Part shown: positions 56,607-64,000 of the stretch, one piece after another
Numbering within the stretch: position 1 is the stretch's first letter
How the letters are laid out: each line of letters begins with the position of its first letter
Source: Microbulbifer marinus
GTDB taxonomy: Bacteria > Pseudomonadota > Gammaproteobacteria > Pseudomonadales > Cellvibrionaceae
Reading direction: 5' to 3'
NCBI RefSeq assembly: GCF_900107725.1
Contig: NZ_FNQO01000002.1
Coordinates: 744,001-808,000, forward strand
Length of the DNA: 64,000 bases
Position numbers and translations under genes: made by a program
Notes under the pieces: generated by a model
What the model was told of the DNA's origin: nothing
What the model saw: only the letters and a program-made list of their open reading frames with translations
Database searches by the model: none

Positions 56607-58019
56607 TCAGCGCGTGGCGATCAGTTCCTTCGCCCGCGCACAGGCGGCGCGCACCTGCTTCGGTGCCGTACCACCGATATGATCCCGCGCCGCCACGGAC
56701 CCCTCCAGTGTCAGCACCTCGAACACATCCTCGCCAATCTGATCGGAGAACTGCTGCAGCTGGGACAGGCTGAGTTCCGCCAGGTCCTTGTCCTGCTCGA
56801 TGGCGAAGGAAACCGACTGGCCGACGATCTCGTGGGCATCGCGGAACGCCACGCCCTTGCGCACCAGGTAGTCAGCCAGGTCGGTGGCGGTGGAGAAGCC
56901 CTTGGCCGCGGCGGCGAGCATGTTTTCCTTCTTCGCTCTCAGTGCCGGCACCATGTCGGCGAAGGCGCGCAGGCAGTCCAGGGCGGTGTCGGCGGCGTCG
57001 AACAAGGGCTCTTTGTCTTCCTGGTTGTCCTTGTTGTAGGCCAGCGGCTGACTCTTCATCAGCGTCAGCAGTGCGATCAGGTGGCCATTGACGCGGCCGG
57101 TCTTGCCGCGCACCAGCTCCGGCACGTCCGGGTTTTTCTTTTGCGGCATGATCGACGAGCCGGTGCAGAAACGATCCGGCAGGTCGATAAAGTCGAACTG
57201 GCTCGAGGTCCACAGCACCAGCTCTTCGCTGGCGCGGGACAGGTGCGTCAGCAGCAGCGCGCTGAAGGCGCAGAATTCGATGGCGAAGTCGCGGTCACTG
57301 ACCGAGTCCAGCGAGTTCTCGGTGGGTGCGTCGAAGCCGAGCAGCTCGGCGGTGCGCGCGCGGTTGATCGGGTAGCTGGTGCCGGCCAGCGCGGCGGCGC
57401 CCAGTGGTGAGCGGTTGACGCGCTTGCGGCAGTCCATCAACCGGCCGTAGTCGCGGGCGAGCATCTCGTTCCAGGCCAAGAGGTGGTGGCCGAAGGTCAC
57501 CGGCTGTGCCGACTGCAGGTGGGTGAAGCCGGGCATGATGGTGTCCGCCTCGCGCTCGGCCAGTTCCACCAGGCCGGTCTGCAGGCGGGTCAGCTCGGCG
57601 GCGATCAGGTCGATGCGGCCGCGCAGCCACAGGCGTATGTCAGTAGCCACCTGGTCATTGCGCGAGCGGCCGGTGTGCAGTTTCTTGCCGGTGGCGCCGA
57701 TGCGGTCCGTCAGACGCGCCTCGATATTCATATGCACGTCTTCGAGTGCAACCTCCCAGGGGAATTCGCCGGCCTCGATCTCCGCGGCGATATCCTTCAG
57801 GCCGCCCTTGATCTGGCGGAACTCGTCTTCGGTGAGTACGCCCACTTCCGACAGCATCTGCGCGTGGGCCAGGGAGCCCTGGATATCCTCCAGTGCCATG
57901 CGCTGGTCAAACATCACCGAGGCGGTGAAGCGCTCAACAAAAGCATCGGTGGCTTCGCTGAAGCGGCCTCCCCACAGTTTGGCGGCGGGGTTGTTGGCGG
58001 AAGTCTTATCGTTACTCAT
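56607..58019 (-). CDS. argH: Argininosuccinate lyase
   Basis: 470 residues from ATG 58019 ([21 protein letters not shown] near the start is typical; the upstream in-frame part to 58130 is not). Signature [20 protein letters not shown] near 290 and [18 protein letters not shown] near 120 are intact. It splits argininosuccinate into arginine and fumarate. Divergent from the LytTR kinase gene, as in Pseudomonas. Confidence 0.95.
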   Translation of the reverse strand: MSNDKTSANNPAAKLWGGRFSEATDAFVERFTASVMFDQRMALEDIQGSLAHAQMLSEVGVLTEDEFRQIKGGLKDIAAEIEAGEFPWEVALEDVHMNIEARLTDRIGATGKKLHTGRSRNDQVATDIRLWLRGRIDLIAAELTRLQTGLVELAEREADTIMPGFTHLQSAQPVTFGHHLLAWNEMLARDYGRLMDCRKRVNRSPLGAAALAGTSYPINRARTAELLGFDAPTENSLDSVSDRDFAIEFCAFSALLLTHLSRASEELVLWTSSQFDFIDLPDRFCTGSSIMPQKKNPDVPELVRGKTGRVNGHLIALLTLMKSQPLAYNKDNQEDKEPLFDAADTALDCLRAFADMVPALRAKKENMLAAAAKGFSTATDLADYLVRKGVAFRDAHEIVGQSVSFAIEQDKDLAELSLSQLQQFSDQIGEDVFEVLTLEGSVAARDHIGGTAPKQVRAACARAKELIATR

Positions 58020-58123
58020 GCGGCCTCTGGCGTGATCCCTGGTTGGAGGTGGTGGAAGTGGGCCCGGGTTGGCGGTATCTTCTTCAGATTCCGCGGCGAA
58101 TCCAAGAAAGAATAAACAGTGGT

Positions 58124-59266
58124 ATGACATCTCCCCGGCCCGCGCAAGCGGCGGGCATTATAGCGCAGGAAATTCGCGAAATTGCCGCAAAAGGCAAAGA
58201 TTCTGCACGCCCTGAACAAGCCCCGTTCCTACCCGACCTGTGCAGCGTCTCCGCGCTGGCGGCGCTGGTACTGATGGGCGAACTGCTGGCGCTGGTACTG
58301 GTGCTGGCGGTGGACGGCCTGCGCGCGTTCAGCTGGGAGCGTCTCGGCCTGGTGTCGCTGGTGGTGCAGTGGGTGATTCTGCCATCGGCGGCGGTGCTGT
58401 GCCGGCTGCGCCCGCGGCTGGCGCGCCTGTCGCACAAACTGGCCGGCGGCCTCAGCTTTGTCGCGGTCCTGACCGTACTGCTACTGGTGATGGGCGCCCA
58501 GCAATGGTGGCAGGCGTCCCTGTCACACGCTCCGTTCGATTACTGGCGCTTTCTGCGTGACTGCCTGCTGGGTTCTATCTGTGCCGGGGTGGTGCTGCGC
58601 TACGCCTATGTCCAGCAGCAGCTGCACAACCAGCAACAGGCGGAGCTGGGAGCGCGGATCGACGCGCTGCAATCGCGCATTCGCCCGCATTTCCTGTTCA
58701 ACAGCATGAACAGTCTCGCCAGCCTGATCGCGATCGACCCGGAGCGAGCCGAGCGGCTGGTGGAGGATCTGTCCGCGCTGTTCCGCGCCAGCCTTGCCGA
58801 CTCCCGCCTCGTGCCTCTGCAACAGGAGTTGGCGCTGGCGAAGCGCTACCTGGACATCGAGAGCCTGCGCCTCGGCGAGCGCTTGCAACAGCGCTGGAAT
58901 ATCGACGACGGCCTGGGGCAGATGCAGGTACCGAGTATGCTACTGCAGCCCTTGCTGGAAAATGCCGTGCTGCACGGCGTGGCGCGGCTGCGGGAGGGCG
59001 GCGAGATAGCGGTGCGTATTGGCCATGACAGAGGCCGCCTGCTGCTGACGATCGACAACCCGGTACCCGCGGCAGCGGCATCGAGAGATACTTCCGACAA
59101 TAACGGCATAGCGACCGACAATATCCGTCAGCGTCTCGCCGCCCATTACGGCGATCGCTACGCCTTTGCCGCCGGCTGCGACGGCGATCGCTATAGGGTA
59201 CAGCTGCAGCTGCCGCTGACCCAGGCTGCCGCGCGCAAACAACCGAATGCGGAGGGACTGGTATGA
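58124..59266 (+). CDS. AlgZ/FimS-like sensor histidine kinase (LytTR-partner type)
   Basis: 380 residues from ATG 58124. Four hydrophobic helices (about 45-155) form the membrane part; the catalytic part starts at [18 protein letters not shown], a His_kinase-type H-box with an ATPase domain ([21 protein letters not shown] as N-box). No classical HisKA dimer domain, as in LytS/AlgZ kinases. The stop overlaps the response regulator start (ATGA). Next to argH, as algZ is in Pseudomonas. Confidence 0.85.
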   Translation: MTSPRPAQAAGIIAQEIREIAAKGKDSARPEQAPFLPDLCSVSALAALVLMGELLALVLVLAVDGLRAFSWERLGLVSLVVQWVILPSAAVLCRLRPRLARLSHKLAGGLSFVAVLTVLLLVMGAQQWWQASLSHAPFDYWRFLRDCLLGSICAGVVLRYAYVQQQLHNQQQAELGARIDALQSRIRPHFLFNSMNSLASLIAIDPERAERLVEDLSALFRASLADSRLVPLQQELALAKRYLDIESLRLGERLQQRWNIDDGLGQMQVPSMLLQPLLENAVLHGVARLREGGEIAVRIGHDRGRLLLTIDNPVPAAAASRDTSDNNGIATDNIRQRLAAHYGDRYAFAAGCDGDRYRVQLQLPLTQAAARKQPNAEGLV

Positions 59267-60027
59267 GCGCGCTGCAAGTGCTGATTGTCGACGACGAACC
59301 CCTGGCCCGCGCACGGCTGGCGCGCCAGGTGCAGGCGCTGGAAAACTGCGAGCTTGTCGGTGAAGCCGGTGATGCTGAGGTCGCGCTGGAACAGGTAGAC
59401 CGGCTGGATCCGGACCTGGTGCTGCTGGATATCGAGATGCCCGGCGATAACGGCCTGGCGCTGGCGCACCGCCTGTCCGAACTGGAGTACCCGCCGGCAC
59501 TGATTTTCTGCACCGCCCACGACGAATTCGCGCTGCCGGCCTTCGCTACCGCCGCAGTGGGTTATCTGCTGAAGCCGGTGAGTGCCGAGCAGTTGACGGC
59601 GACGATTGCCAGGGTGCAGCGTCTCAGCAAGCCACAGCGCCGCCTGGTCCAGCGTGAAGAACAGCCCCAATCCGGCCGCAGCCGCATCAAGGCGGTCAGC
59701 CGCCGCGGCATTGAGCTGTTGGATGTCGGTGCCATTCGCTGTTTTGTCGCCGACAGCAAATATGTGGTCGCCCACCACGACGGTGGCGAGACAATCCTCG
59801 ACGAGTCACTGAAGGAGCTGGAGGGCGAATTCGGTGAGCGTTTCGTGCGCGTGCACCGCAATGCACTGGTGGCGGTGGAATATGTGCGCGGCCTGCGCCG
59901 CAGCTCGACTGGGCAATACCAGTTGCAGCTCGATGGCGTCGCGGTGGAGCCGCAGGTGAGCCGGCGCATGTTGAGCAGCGTCAAGTCAATGCTGGAGCGG
60001 GAGCTGCTGGGCGAACCGGAAGCCTGA
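59263..60027 (+). CDS. AlgR-like LytTR response regulator
   Basis: 254 residues: receiver domain with VLIVDDEPLARARLARQ and phospho-acceptor Asp in LVLLDIEMPGDNGLAL near residue 54, FCTAHDEFALPAF, then KPVSAEQL. From ~150 a LytTR DNA-binding domain (FVADSKYVVAHHDGG, RFVRVHRNALV). Translated with the kinase before it. In Pseudomonas AlgR controls alginate and type IV pili; the target here is not known. It is convergent with an SDR gene. Confidence 0.85.
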   Translation: MSALQVLIVDDEPLARARLARQVQALENCELVGEAGDAEVALEQVDRLDPDLVLLDIEMPGDNGLALAHRLSELEYPPALIFCTAHDEFALPAFATAAVGYLLKPVSAEQLTATIARVQRLSKPQRRLVQREEQPQSGRSRIKAVSRRGIELLDVGAIRCFVADSKYVVAHHDGGETILDESLKELEGEFGERFVRVHRNALVAVEYVRGLRRSSTGQYQLQLDGVAVEPQVSRRMLSSVKSMLERELLGEPEA

Positions 60028-60060
60028 TGCGACAACTATTCCTGCGTCGGCAAGCTCCCG

Positions 60061-60810
60061 TCAGCCACCGCCGGCCACATCGATAAAGGAACCGGTGACA
60101 AAGGAGGACTCATCGCTCAACAGCCAGCCGATGGCTGCGGCTACTTCTTCCGGCTCGCCACCGCGCCCCAGCGGAATCTTCGCCTTGACCCGTTCTATTC
60201 TGTCCGGCTCGCCGCCATCGGCGTGCATATCGGTATGAATCGGGCCGGGCCTGACACCGTTTACCCGAATGCCCTCCTGGGCCAGTTCTTTGGCGAGTCC
60301 TACCGTCATCGAATCGACGGCGCCCTTACTGGCGGCGTAGTCGATATATTCGTCCGGGGAGCCGGTGCGTGCGGCCATCGAGGAGACATTGACGATGGCG
60401 CCGCCGCTGCCGCCATGCCTGCGCGACATGCGCCTGATTGCCTCGCGGCAGCAGAGCAGGGTGCCGGTGACATTGGTGCGCAGCAGCCGGTCGATCCGCT
60501 CGGCGGTCATGTTTTCCGCCCGCGTCTGTGGCAGCAGCATGCCCGCGTTGTTTACCAGGGCGTCGAGCTTGCCGAAGTGGCTGTCCACTGTTGCAAACAG
60601 GGCTTCCACGTCGGCTTCACTGGCAATGTCAGCGCGCACTGCAATGGCTTTCACATCGAATGCGCGCAACTCATCGAGCAGGGCTTCAGCAGTCATTGCG
60701 CGCTGCCGGTAGCTGATGCAGATGTCGTAGCCGCGCCGCGCGAGCAGGCGCGCAGTCGCGGCGCCGATACCGCGGCTGCCGCCGGTGATCAAAACAATGG
60801 GATTCGACAT
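60061..60810 (-). CDS. SDR-family oxidoreductase
   Basis: 249 residues with the NAD(P) motif ITGGSRGIGAAT near 8-19, NNAGML near 89, catalytic Ser in VNVSSM and YAASKGAVD (Tyr/Lys). RPGPIHTDM follows the active site. It is a classical SDR of the glucose/3-ketoacyl reductase type; the substrate is unknown. Confidence 0.85.
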   Translation of the reverse strand: MSNPIVLITGGSRGIGAATARLLARRGYDICISYRQRAMTAEALLDELRAFDVKAIAVRADIASEADVEALFATVDSHFGKLDALVNNAGMLLPQTRAENMTAERIDRLLRTNVTGTLLCCREAIRRMSRRHGGSGGAIVNVSSMAARTGSPDEYIDYAASKGAVDSMTVGLAKELAQEGIRVNGVRPGPIHTDMHADGGEPDRIERVKAKIPLGRGGEPEEVAAAIGWLLSDESSFVTGSFIDVAGGG

Positions 60811-60951
60811 ATTGCTCCCAGGTAAAGTCGGTGACGGCGGTATCCTCGCAGGAGGGCTCCCTGATTATCCCGCGACGCGATTTGAAGGTGTGCCGCTTGC
60901 CAGAAGAGCCTGCATGTAGCGCCCGTCGCTGCGGGCTACGCGGGCCGCCAG

Positions 60952-61764
60952 TCAATTTTTAATGGCGCGCTCCAGTAAGCCGCGCACTTCAGCAATCACA
61001 AGTTCCGGCTCGTCGAACTGTACAAAGTGGTAGCTCTTGCTCGTCGCCACGAAGCGGCCGCGGGGGAAAGTTTCCACCCAATTGCGGTGCAGCTTGCCCC
61101 AGGCCTCCCTGGCCTCGTCGGTGAAAAACAGGTTGGCAGGCTGATCGTATTTCTTTGTGGAGGCGATCACGGTGACCGGAATATCGCCGATTTCGGCGTA
61201 GTTCGGCAGCGGCCGCTTGCTCCAGAAATCCAGGTACTGGTTTGACATGCCGTTGGCCATATCATCTTTTTTGACCTGGGCAATTTCCCGCTCGGCCCGC
61301 TCCAGGTCGAGCGCCCGCATGATATCCACGTCGTGTTCCGAGGCGGGCTCTACCAGCATCAGTGCACTTATCTGTTGCGGGTAGTGAGCGGCAAAACATC
61401 TCGCCACCGAAGCCCCGTAGGAGTGGGCAATGTAGATAACCGGTTCGTCCACTTGCAGCGCCTTGAGCAGGGCACTGGCATGGGCTGCGTAGTCATCGGA
61501 GCTAAAGTGGCGGCGGATCTGTGTAGAGTTGCCGTTGCCAACCCGCGCGTAGCGGATCACCCGGGCAAAGGCACTGAGCTGTTCGAATACCGGATCCCAG
61601 TCTTCAAGGCCTGCCCCACCACCGCCCTCCAGCAGTATCAGGCCGGGGCCTGCACCGGCGAGTTCATACTCCAGCTGGAATTCGCCTACAGTGACTTTTT
61701 GCGGTGCTGCGCTGCAGAAAAGTGGCAGCAATAATCCAAGCAGAAAAATGGTTCTTTTCACCAC
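60952..61764 (-). CDS. Secreted alpha/beta hydrolase
   Basis: 270 residues with a signal peptide (FLLGLLLPLFCSAA). LLEGGGGAGLEDWDP is the oxyanion-side strand, AHSYGASVA carries the nucleophile Ser (G-x-S-x-G variant with Ala/His at the first place), and SYHFVQFDEP near the end holds the catalytic-type His. The substrate is unknown. Confidence 0.8.
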   Translation of the reverse strand: MVKRTIFLLGLLLPLFCSAAPQKVTVGEFQLEYELAGAGPGLILLEGGGGAGLEDWDPVFEQLSAFARVIRYARVGNGNSTQIRRHFSSDDYAAHASALLKALQVDEPVIYIAHSYGASVARCFAAHYPQQISALMLVEPASEHDVDIMRALDLERAEREIAQVKKDDMANGMSNQYLDFWSKRPLPNYAEIGDIPVTVIASTKKYDQPANLFFTDEAREAWGKLHRNWVETFPRGRFVATSKSYHFVQFDEPELVIAEVRGLLERAIKN

Positions 61765-61867
61765 GACTCCTTACCGGTGAAAACGTTCTGTGCGGGCGGA
61801 CTTTCACTTGTCCGATTCAGGCAGGGGGTATCCCTGCCCATCGCGGCGGCGATGGGCGGGATGAGGA

Positions 61868-63019
61868 TCAATACAGTTGCGGTCCGCCGTCGCCGAACTC
61901 GGTCTCATTCTGCAGGCTCAACTCGCCGGCGGCGTTATTCAGGTACTCCGCATCGGACTCGGACTTGAGCTTGATCATCAGGCGCAGGTCGTTAGCGGAG
62001 TCGGCATGGGCGAGGGCATCTTCATAGGTGATCTCGCCGCGGTCGTAGAGCTCATACAGTGCCTGGTCGAACGTCTGCATGCCCTGCTCGTTGGAGCGCT
62101 TCATCAGCTCCTTCATCTTGTGCACCTCGCCCTTGCGGATCAGGTCCGACATCAGCGGGGTGTTGATCATGATCTCGAGACAGGCGCGGCGGCCGTCGCC
62201 GTCCGGCGTCGGCACCAGCTGCTGGGCGACCATCGCCTTCAGGTTCAGGGACAGGTCCATGTACAGCTGTTCGTGGCGATCTGCCGGGAAGAAGTGAATG
62301 ATGCGGTCCAGCGCCTGGTTGGCGTTGTTGGCGTGCAGGGTGCACAGGCACAGGTGGCCGGTTTCGGCGAATGCGATTGCGTGGTCCATCGTCTCGCGCG
62401 AACGCACCTCACCAATCAAGATCACGTCTGGTGCCTGACGCAAAGTGTTTTTCAGGGCGACTTCGAAGGATTCGGTATCCAGCCCCACTTCGCGCTGGGT
62501 GACGATACAGCCGCGGTGCTGGTGCACGAATTCGATCGGATCCTCGATGGTGATGATGTGACCTTTCGAGTTTTCGTTGCGATGACCGATGATCGATGCC
62601 AGCGAGGTGGACTTACCGGTACCGGTAGCGCCGACGAAAATGATCAGCCCGCGTTTGGTCATCGCCAGATCCTTGAGTACGTCCGGCAGGCCGAGGCCGT
62701 CGACGGTGGGGATCTTGGTTTCAATGCGCCGCAGCACCATACCGACCAGATTGCGCTGGAAGAATGCCGATACCCGGAAGCGGCCGGTATTGCGCACGGC
62801 GATGGCGAAGTTCAGCTCTTTCTTGTCTGCGAACTCGCGGCGCTGCTTTTCGTTCATGATGCCGACCACCAGCTCACGCGCCTTCTCCGGCGTCAGCGCG
62901 GTGCTGCTGGCGGGGACCACCTTGCCGTGTACCTTGATCGACGGCGGCACGCCGGCGGTGATAAACAGGTCGGACGCGCCTTTCTCGACGACGAGTTGCA
63001 ACAGTCTTTCGATTTCCAT
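61868..63019 (-). CDS. pilU: Type IV pilus retraction ATPase PilU
   Basis: 383 residues. Walker A GATGTGKSTSLASIIGHRN near 128, the Asp box IEDPIEFVHQHRGC, Walker B-type VILIGEVRSRETM and His box GHLCLCTLHANNANQALDR are present. The longer C-terminus beyond ~345 is typical of PilU. It assists PilT in pilus retraction at the inner membrane. It directly follows pilT (67 bp) on the same strand. Confidence 0.95.
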   Translation of the reverse strand: MEIERLLQLVVEKGASDLFITAGVPPSIKVHGKVVPASSTALTPEKARELVVGIMNEKQRREFADKKELNFAIAVRNTGRFRVSAFFQRNLVGMVLRRIETKIPTVDGLGLPDVLKDLAMTKRGLIIFVGATGTGKSTSLASIIGHRNENSKGHIITIEDPIEFVHQHRGCIVTQREVGLDTESFEVALKNTLRQAPDVILIGEVRSRETMDHAIAFAETGHLCLCTLHANNANQALDRIIHFFPADRHEQLYMDLSLNLKAMVAQQLVPTPDGDGRRACLEIMINTPLMSDLIRKGEVHKMKELMKRSNEQGMQTFDQALYELYDRGEITYEDALAHADSANDLRLMIKLKSESDAEYLNNAAGELSLQNETEFGDGGPQLY

Positions 63020-63086
63020 TGTCGTTACCGCTTTTTATTCTGAATTGGATGGGCCTCAGACCCGCGTGCCGGAAGTTGCGCCGGCG

Positions 63087-64000
63087 TTAAAAGTGTTCCG
63101 GCATCTTGGCTTTCTCACGCGCTACTTCGCGGGAAATGATGCGCTTTTCCACCAGGTCCTGCAGGCACTGGTCCATCGTCTGCATGCCGACGTTGGCGCC
63201 GGTCTGGATGGCGGAGTACATCTGCGCGATCTTGTCCTCGCGGATCAGATTTCGGATCGCCGGTGTGCCGCGCATGATTTCGTGGGCCGCCACGCGGCCG
63301 CCGCCGTTGCGTTTCAGCAGCGTCTGCGAGATGACCGCCTGCAGGGATTCCGACAGCATCGAGCGCACCATGGCCTTTTCCTGGGCCGGGAATACGTCCA
63401 CCACCCGGTCGATGGTCTTGGCCGCGGAGGTGGTGTGCAGCGTGCCGAATACCAGGTGACCGGTCTCGGCCGCGGTCAGTGCCAGGCGGATGGTCTCAAG
63501 GTCCCGCATCTCACCGACGAGGATGATGTCCGGGTCTTCACGCAGTGCCGAGCGCAGGGCCTCAGCGAAGCCGTGGGTATCGCGGTGTACTTCCCGCTGG
63601 TTCACCAGGCACTTCTTTGACTCGTGCACGAATTCGATCGGGTCCTCAATGGTGAGGATATGTTCGTATTTGTTGTCGTTAATGTAGTCGATCATCGCCG
63701 CCAGCGAGGTGGACTTACCGGAACCGGTGGGGCCGGTCACCAGCACCAGGCCGCGCGGGGTATCGGAGATCTGCTTGAACACCTGGCCCATGCCCAGGTC
63801 TTCCATGGTCAGCACCTTGGACGGAATGGTCCGGAACACGGCGCCGGCACCGCGGTTGTGATTGAACGCGTTGACCCGGAAGCGCGCCACGCCGGGCACC
63901 TCGAAGGAGAAGTCGGTTTCCAGGAACTCCTCGAAGTCCTTGCGCTGCTTGTCATTCATGATCTCGTAGATCAGGCCGTGTACCTGCTTGTGCTCCATCG
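63087..64000 (-). CDS. pilT: Type IV pilus retraction ATPase PilT (start beyond the window)
   Basis: The visible 304 residues correspond to all but about the first 40 of the usual ~344. Walker A GPTGSGKSTSLAAMIDYIN, the Asp box IEDPIEFVHESKKC, ILVGEMRDLET and GHLVFGTLHTTSAAKTIDR are intact. The internal ATG at 63998 is not the true start; homologues have the same run in mid-sequence. It powers pilus retraction and twitching. Confidence 0.95.
   Translation of the reverse strand, partial: MEHKQVHGLIYEIMNDKQRKDFEEFLETDFSFEVPGVARFRVNAFNHNRGAGAVFRTIPSKVLTMEDLGMGQVFKQISDTPRGLVLVTGPTGSGKSTSLAAMIDYINDNKYEHILTIEDPIEFVHESKKCLVNQREVHRDTHGFAEALRSALREDPDIILVGEMRDLETIRLALTAAETGHLVFGTLHTTSAAKTIDRVVDVFPAQEKAMVRSMLSESLQAVISQTLLKRNGGGRVAAHEIMRGTPAIRNLIREDKIAQMYSAIQTGANVGMQTMDQCLQDLVEKRIISREVAREKAKMPEHF

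Noticed and set aside
61877..63043. A 388-codon frame on the + strand opposite pilU
   Set aside because: Antisense to a fully recognised PilU.

Overview
The window looks like the chromosome of a marine gammaproteobacterium of the Cellvibrionales/Microbulbifer type. This is inferred from gene order and family, not from a search. The support is the run cyaY / lptM-lysA-dapF-DUF484-xerC, argH followed by an AlgZ/AlgR-like LytTR pair, glnK-amtB next to a SutA-like gene, pilT-pilU, rep, comM, ubiK, and the high GC of the core genes.

Positions 1-18771 form a large accessory block on the + strand that reads as a compound anti-phage defence locus. In order it holds an adenine-type DNA methylase (5' end outside the window), a ZorA-like MotA/ExbB motor subunit with a long coiled-coil tail, a ZorB-like OmpA stator partner, an HNH nuclease, a 2,110-residue DUF1998 helicase of DruE or fused DrmA/DrmB type, a UvrD-type helicase with a RelE-like N-terminus, and a RecD-like helicase with a PD-(D/E)XK-like C-terminus. 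Genes 1-6 are tightly packed. The last two are increasingly AT-rich. Zorya motor genes, a Druantia/DISARM-type helicase and a methylase in one transcription unit are the most unusual thing in the window.

From 18985 to about 35400 the DNA is GC-rich and mixed: GNAT and TapT (start codons 2 bp apart), a VOC gene divergent from a LysR regulator, an OsmC-YcaO fusion, mtgA, a Tat-exported PhoD phosphatase, a DUF2141-OmpV fusion, a MORN-C13 peptidase lipoprotein, a CAP-domain protein, and an acyl-CoA dehydrogenase/MaoC/SDR operon divergent from an XRE-MmyB regulator with a perfect palindrome between them.

At 35434-35854 a tRNA-Arg(CCG) shares a 32-bp-arm palindrome with tandem, decayed tRNA-like repeats. 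Next come cytochrome c5, a PKD/beta-propeller lipoprotein, rep, small conserved genes, a GNAT/metallo-beta-lactamase pair, an AraC-CMD-YrhK set, comM, ubiK, and the nitrogen cluster porin-glnK-amtB-glnK with a sigma-54-like promoter.

The right part is conserved housekeeping: SutA-like, xerC, DUF484, dapF, lysA, lptM, cyaY, argH, a LytTR two-component pair, an SDR, an alpha/beta hydrolase, pilU and pilT (its start lies outside the window). No CRISPR array, transposase, integrase or rRNA was seen.
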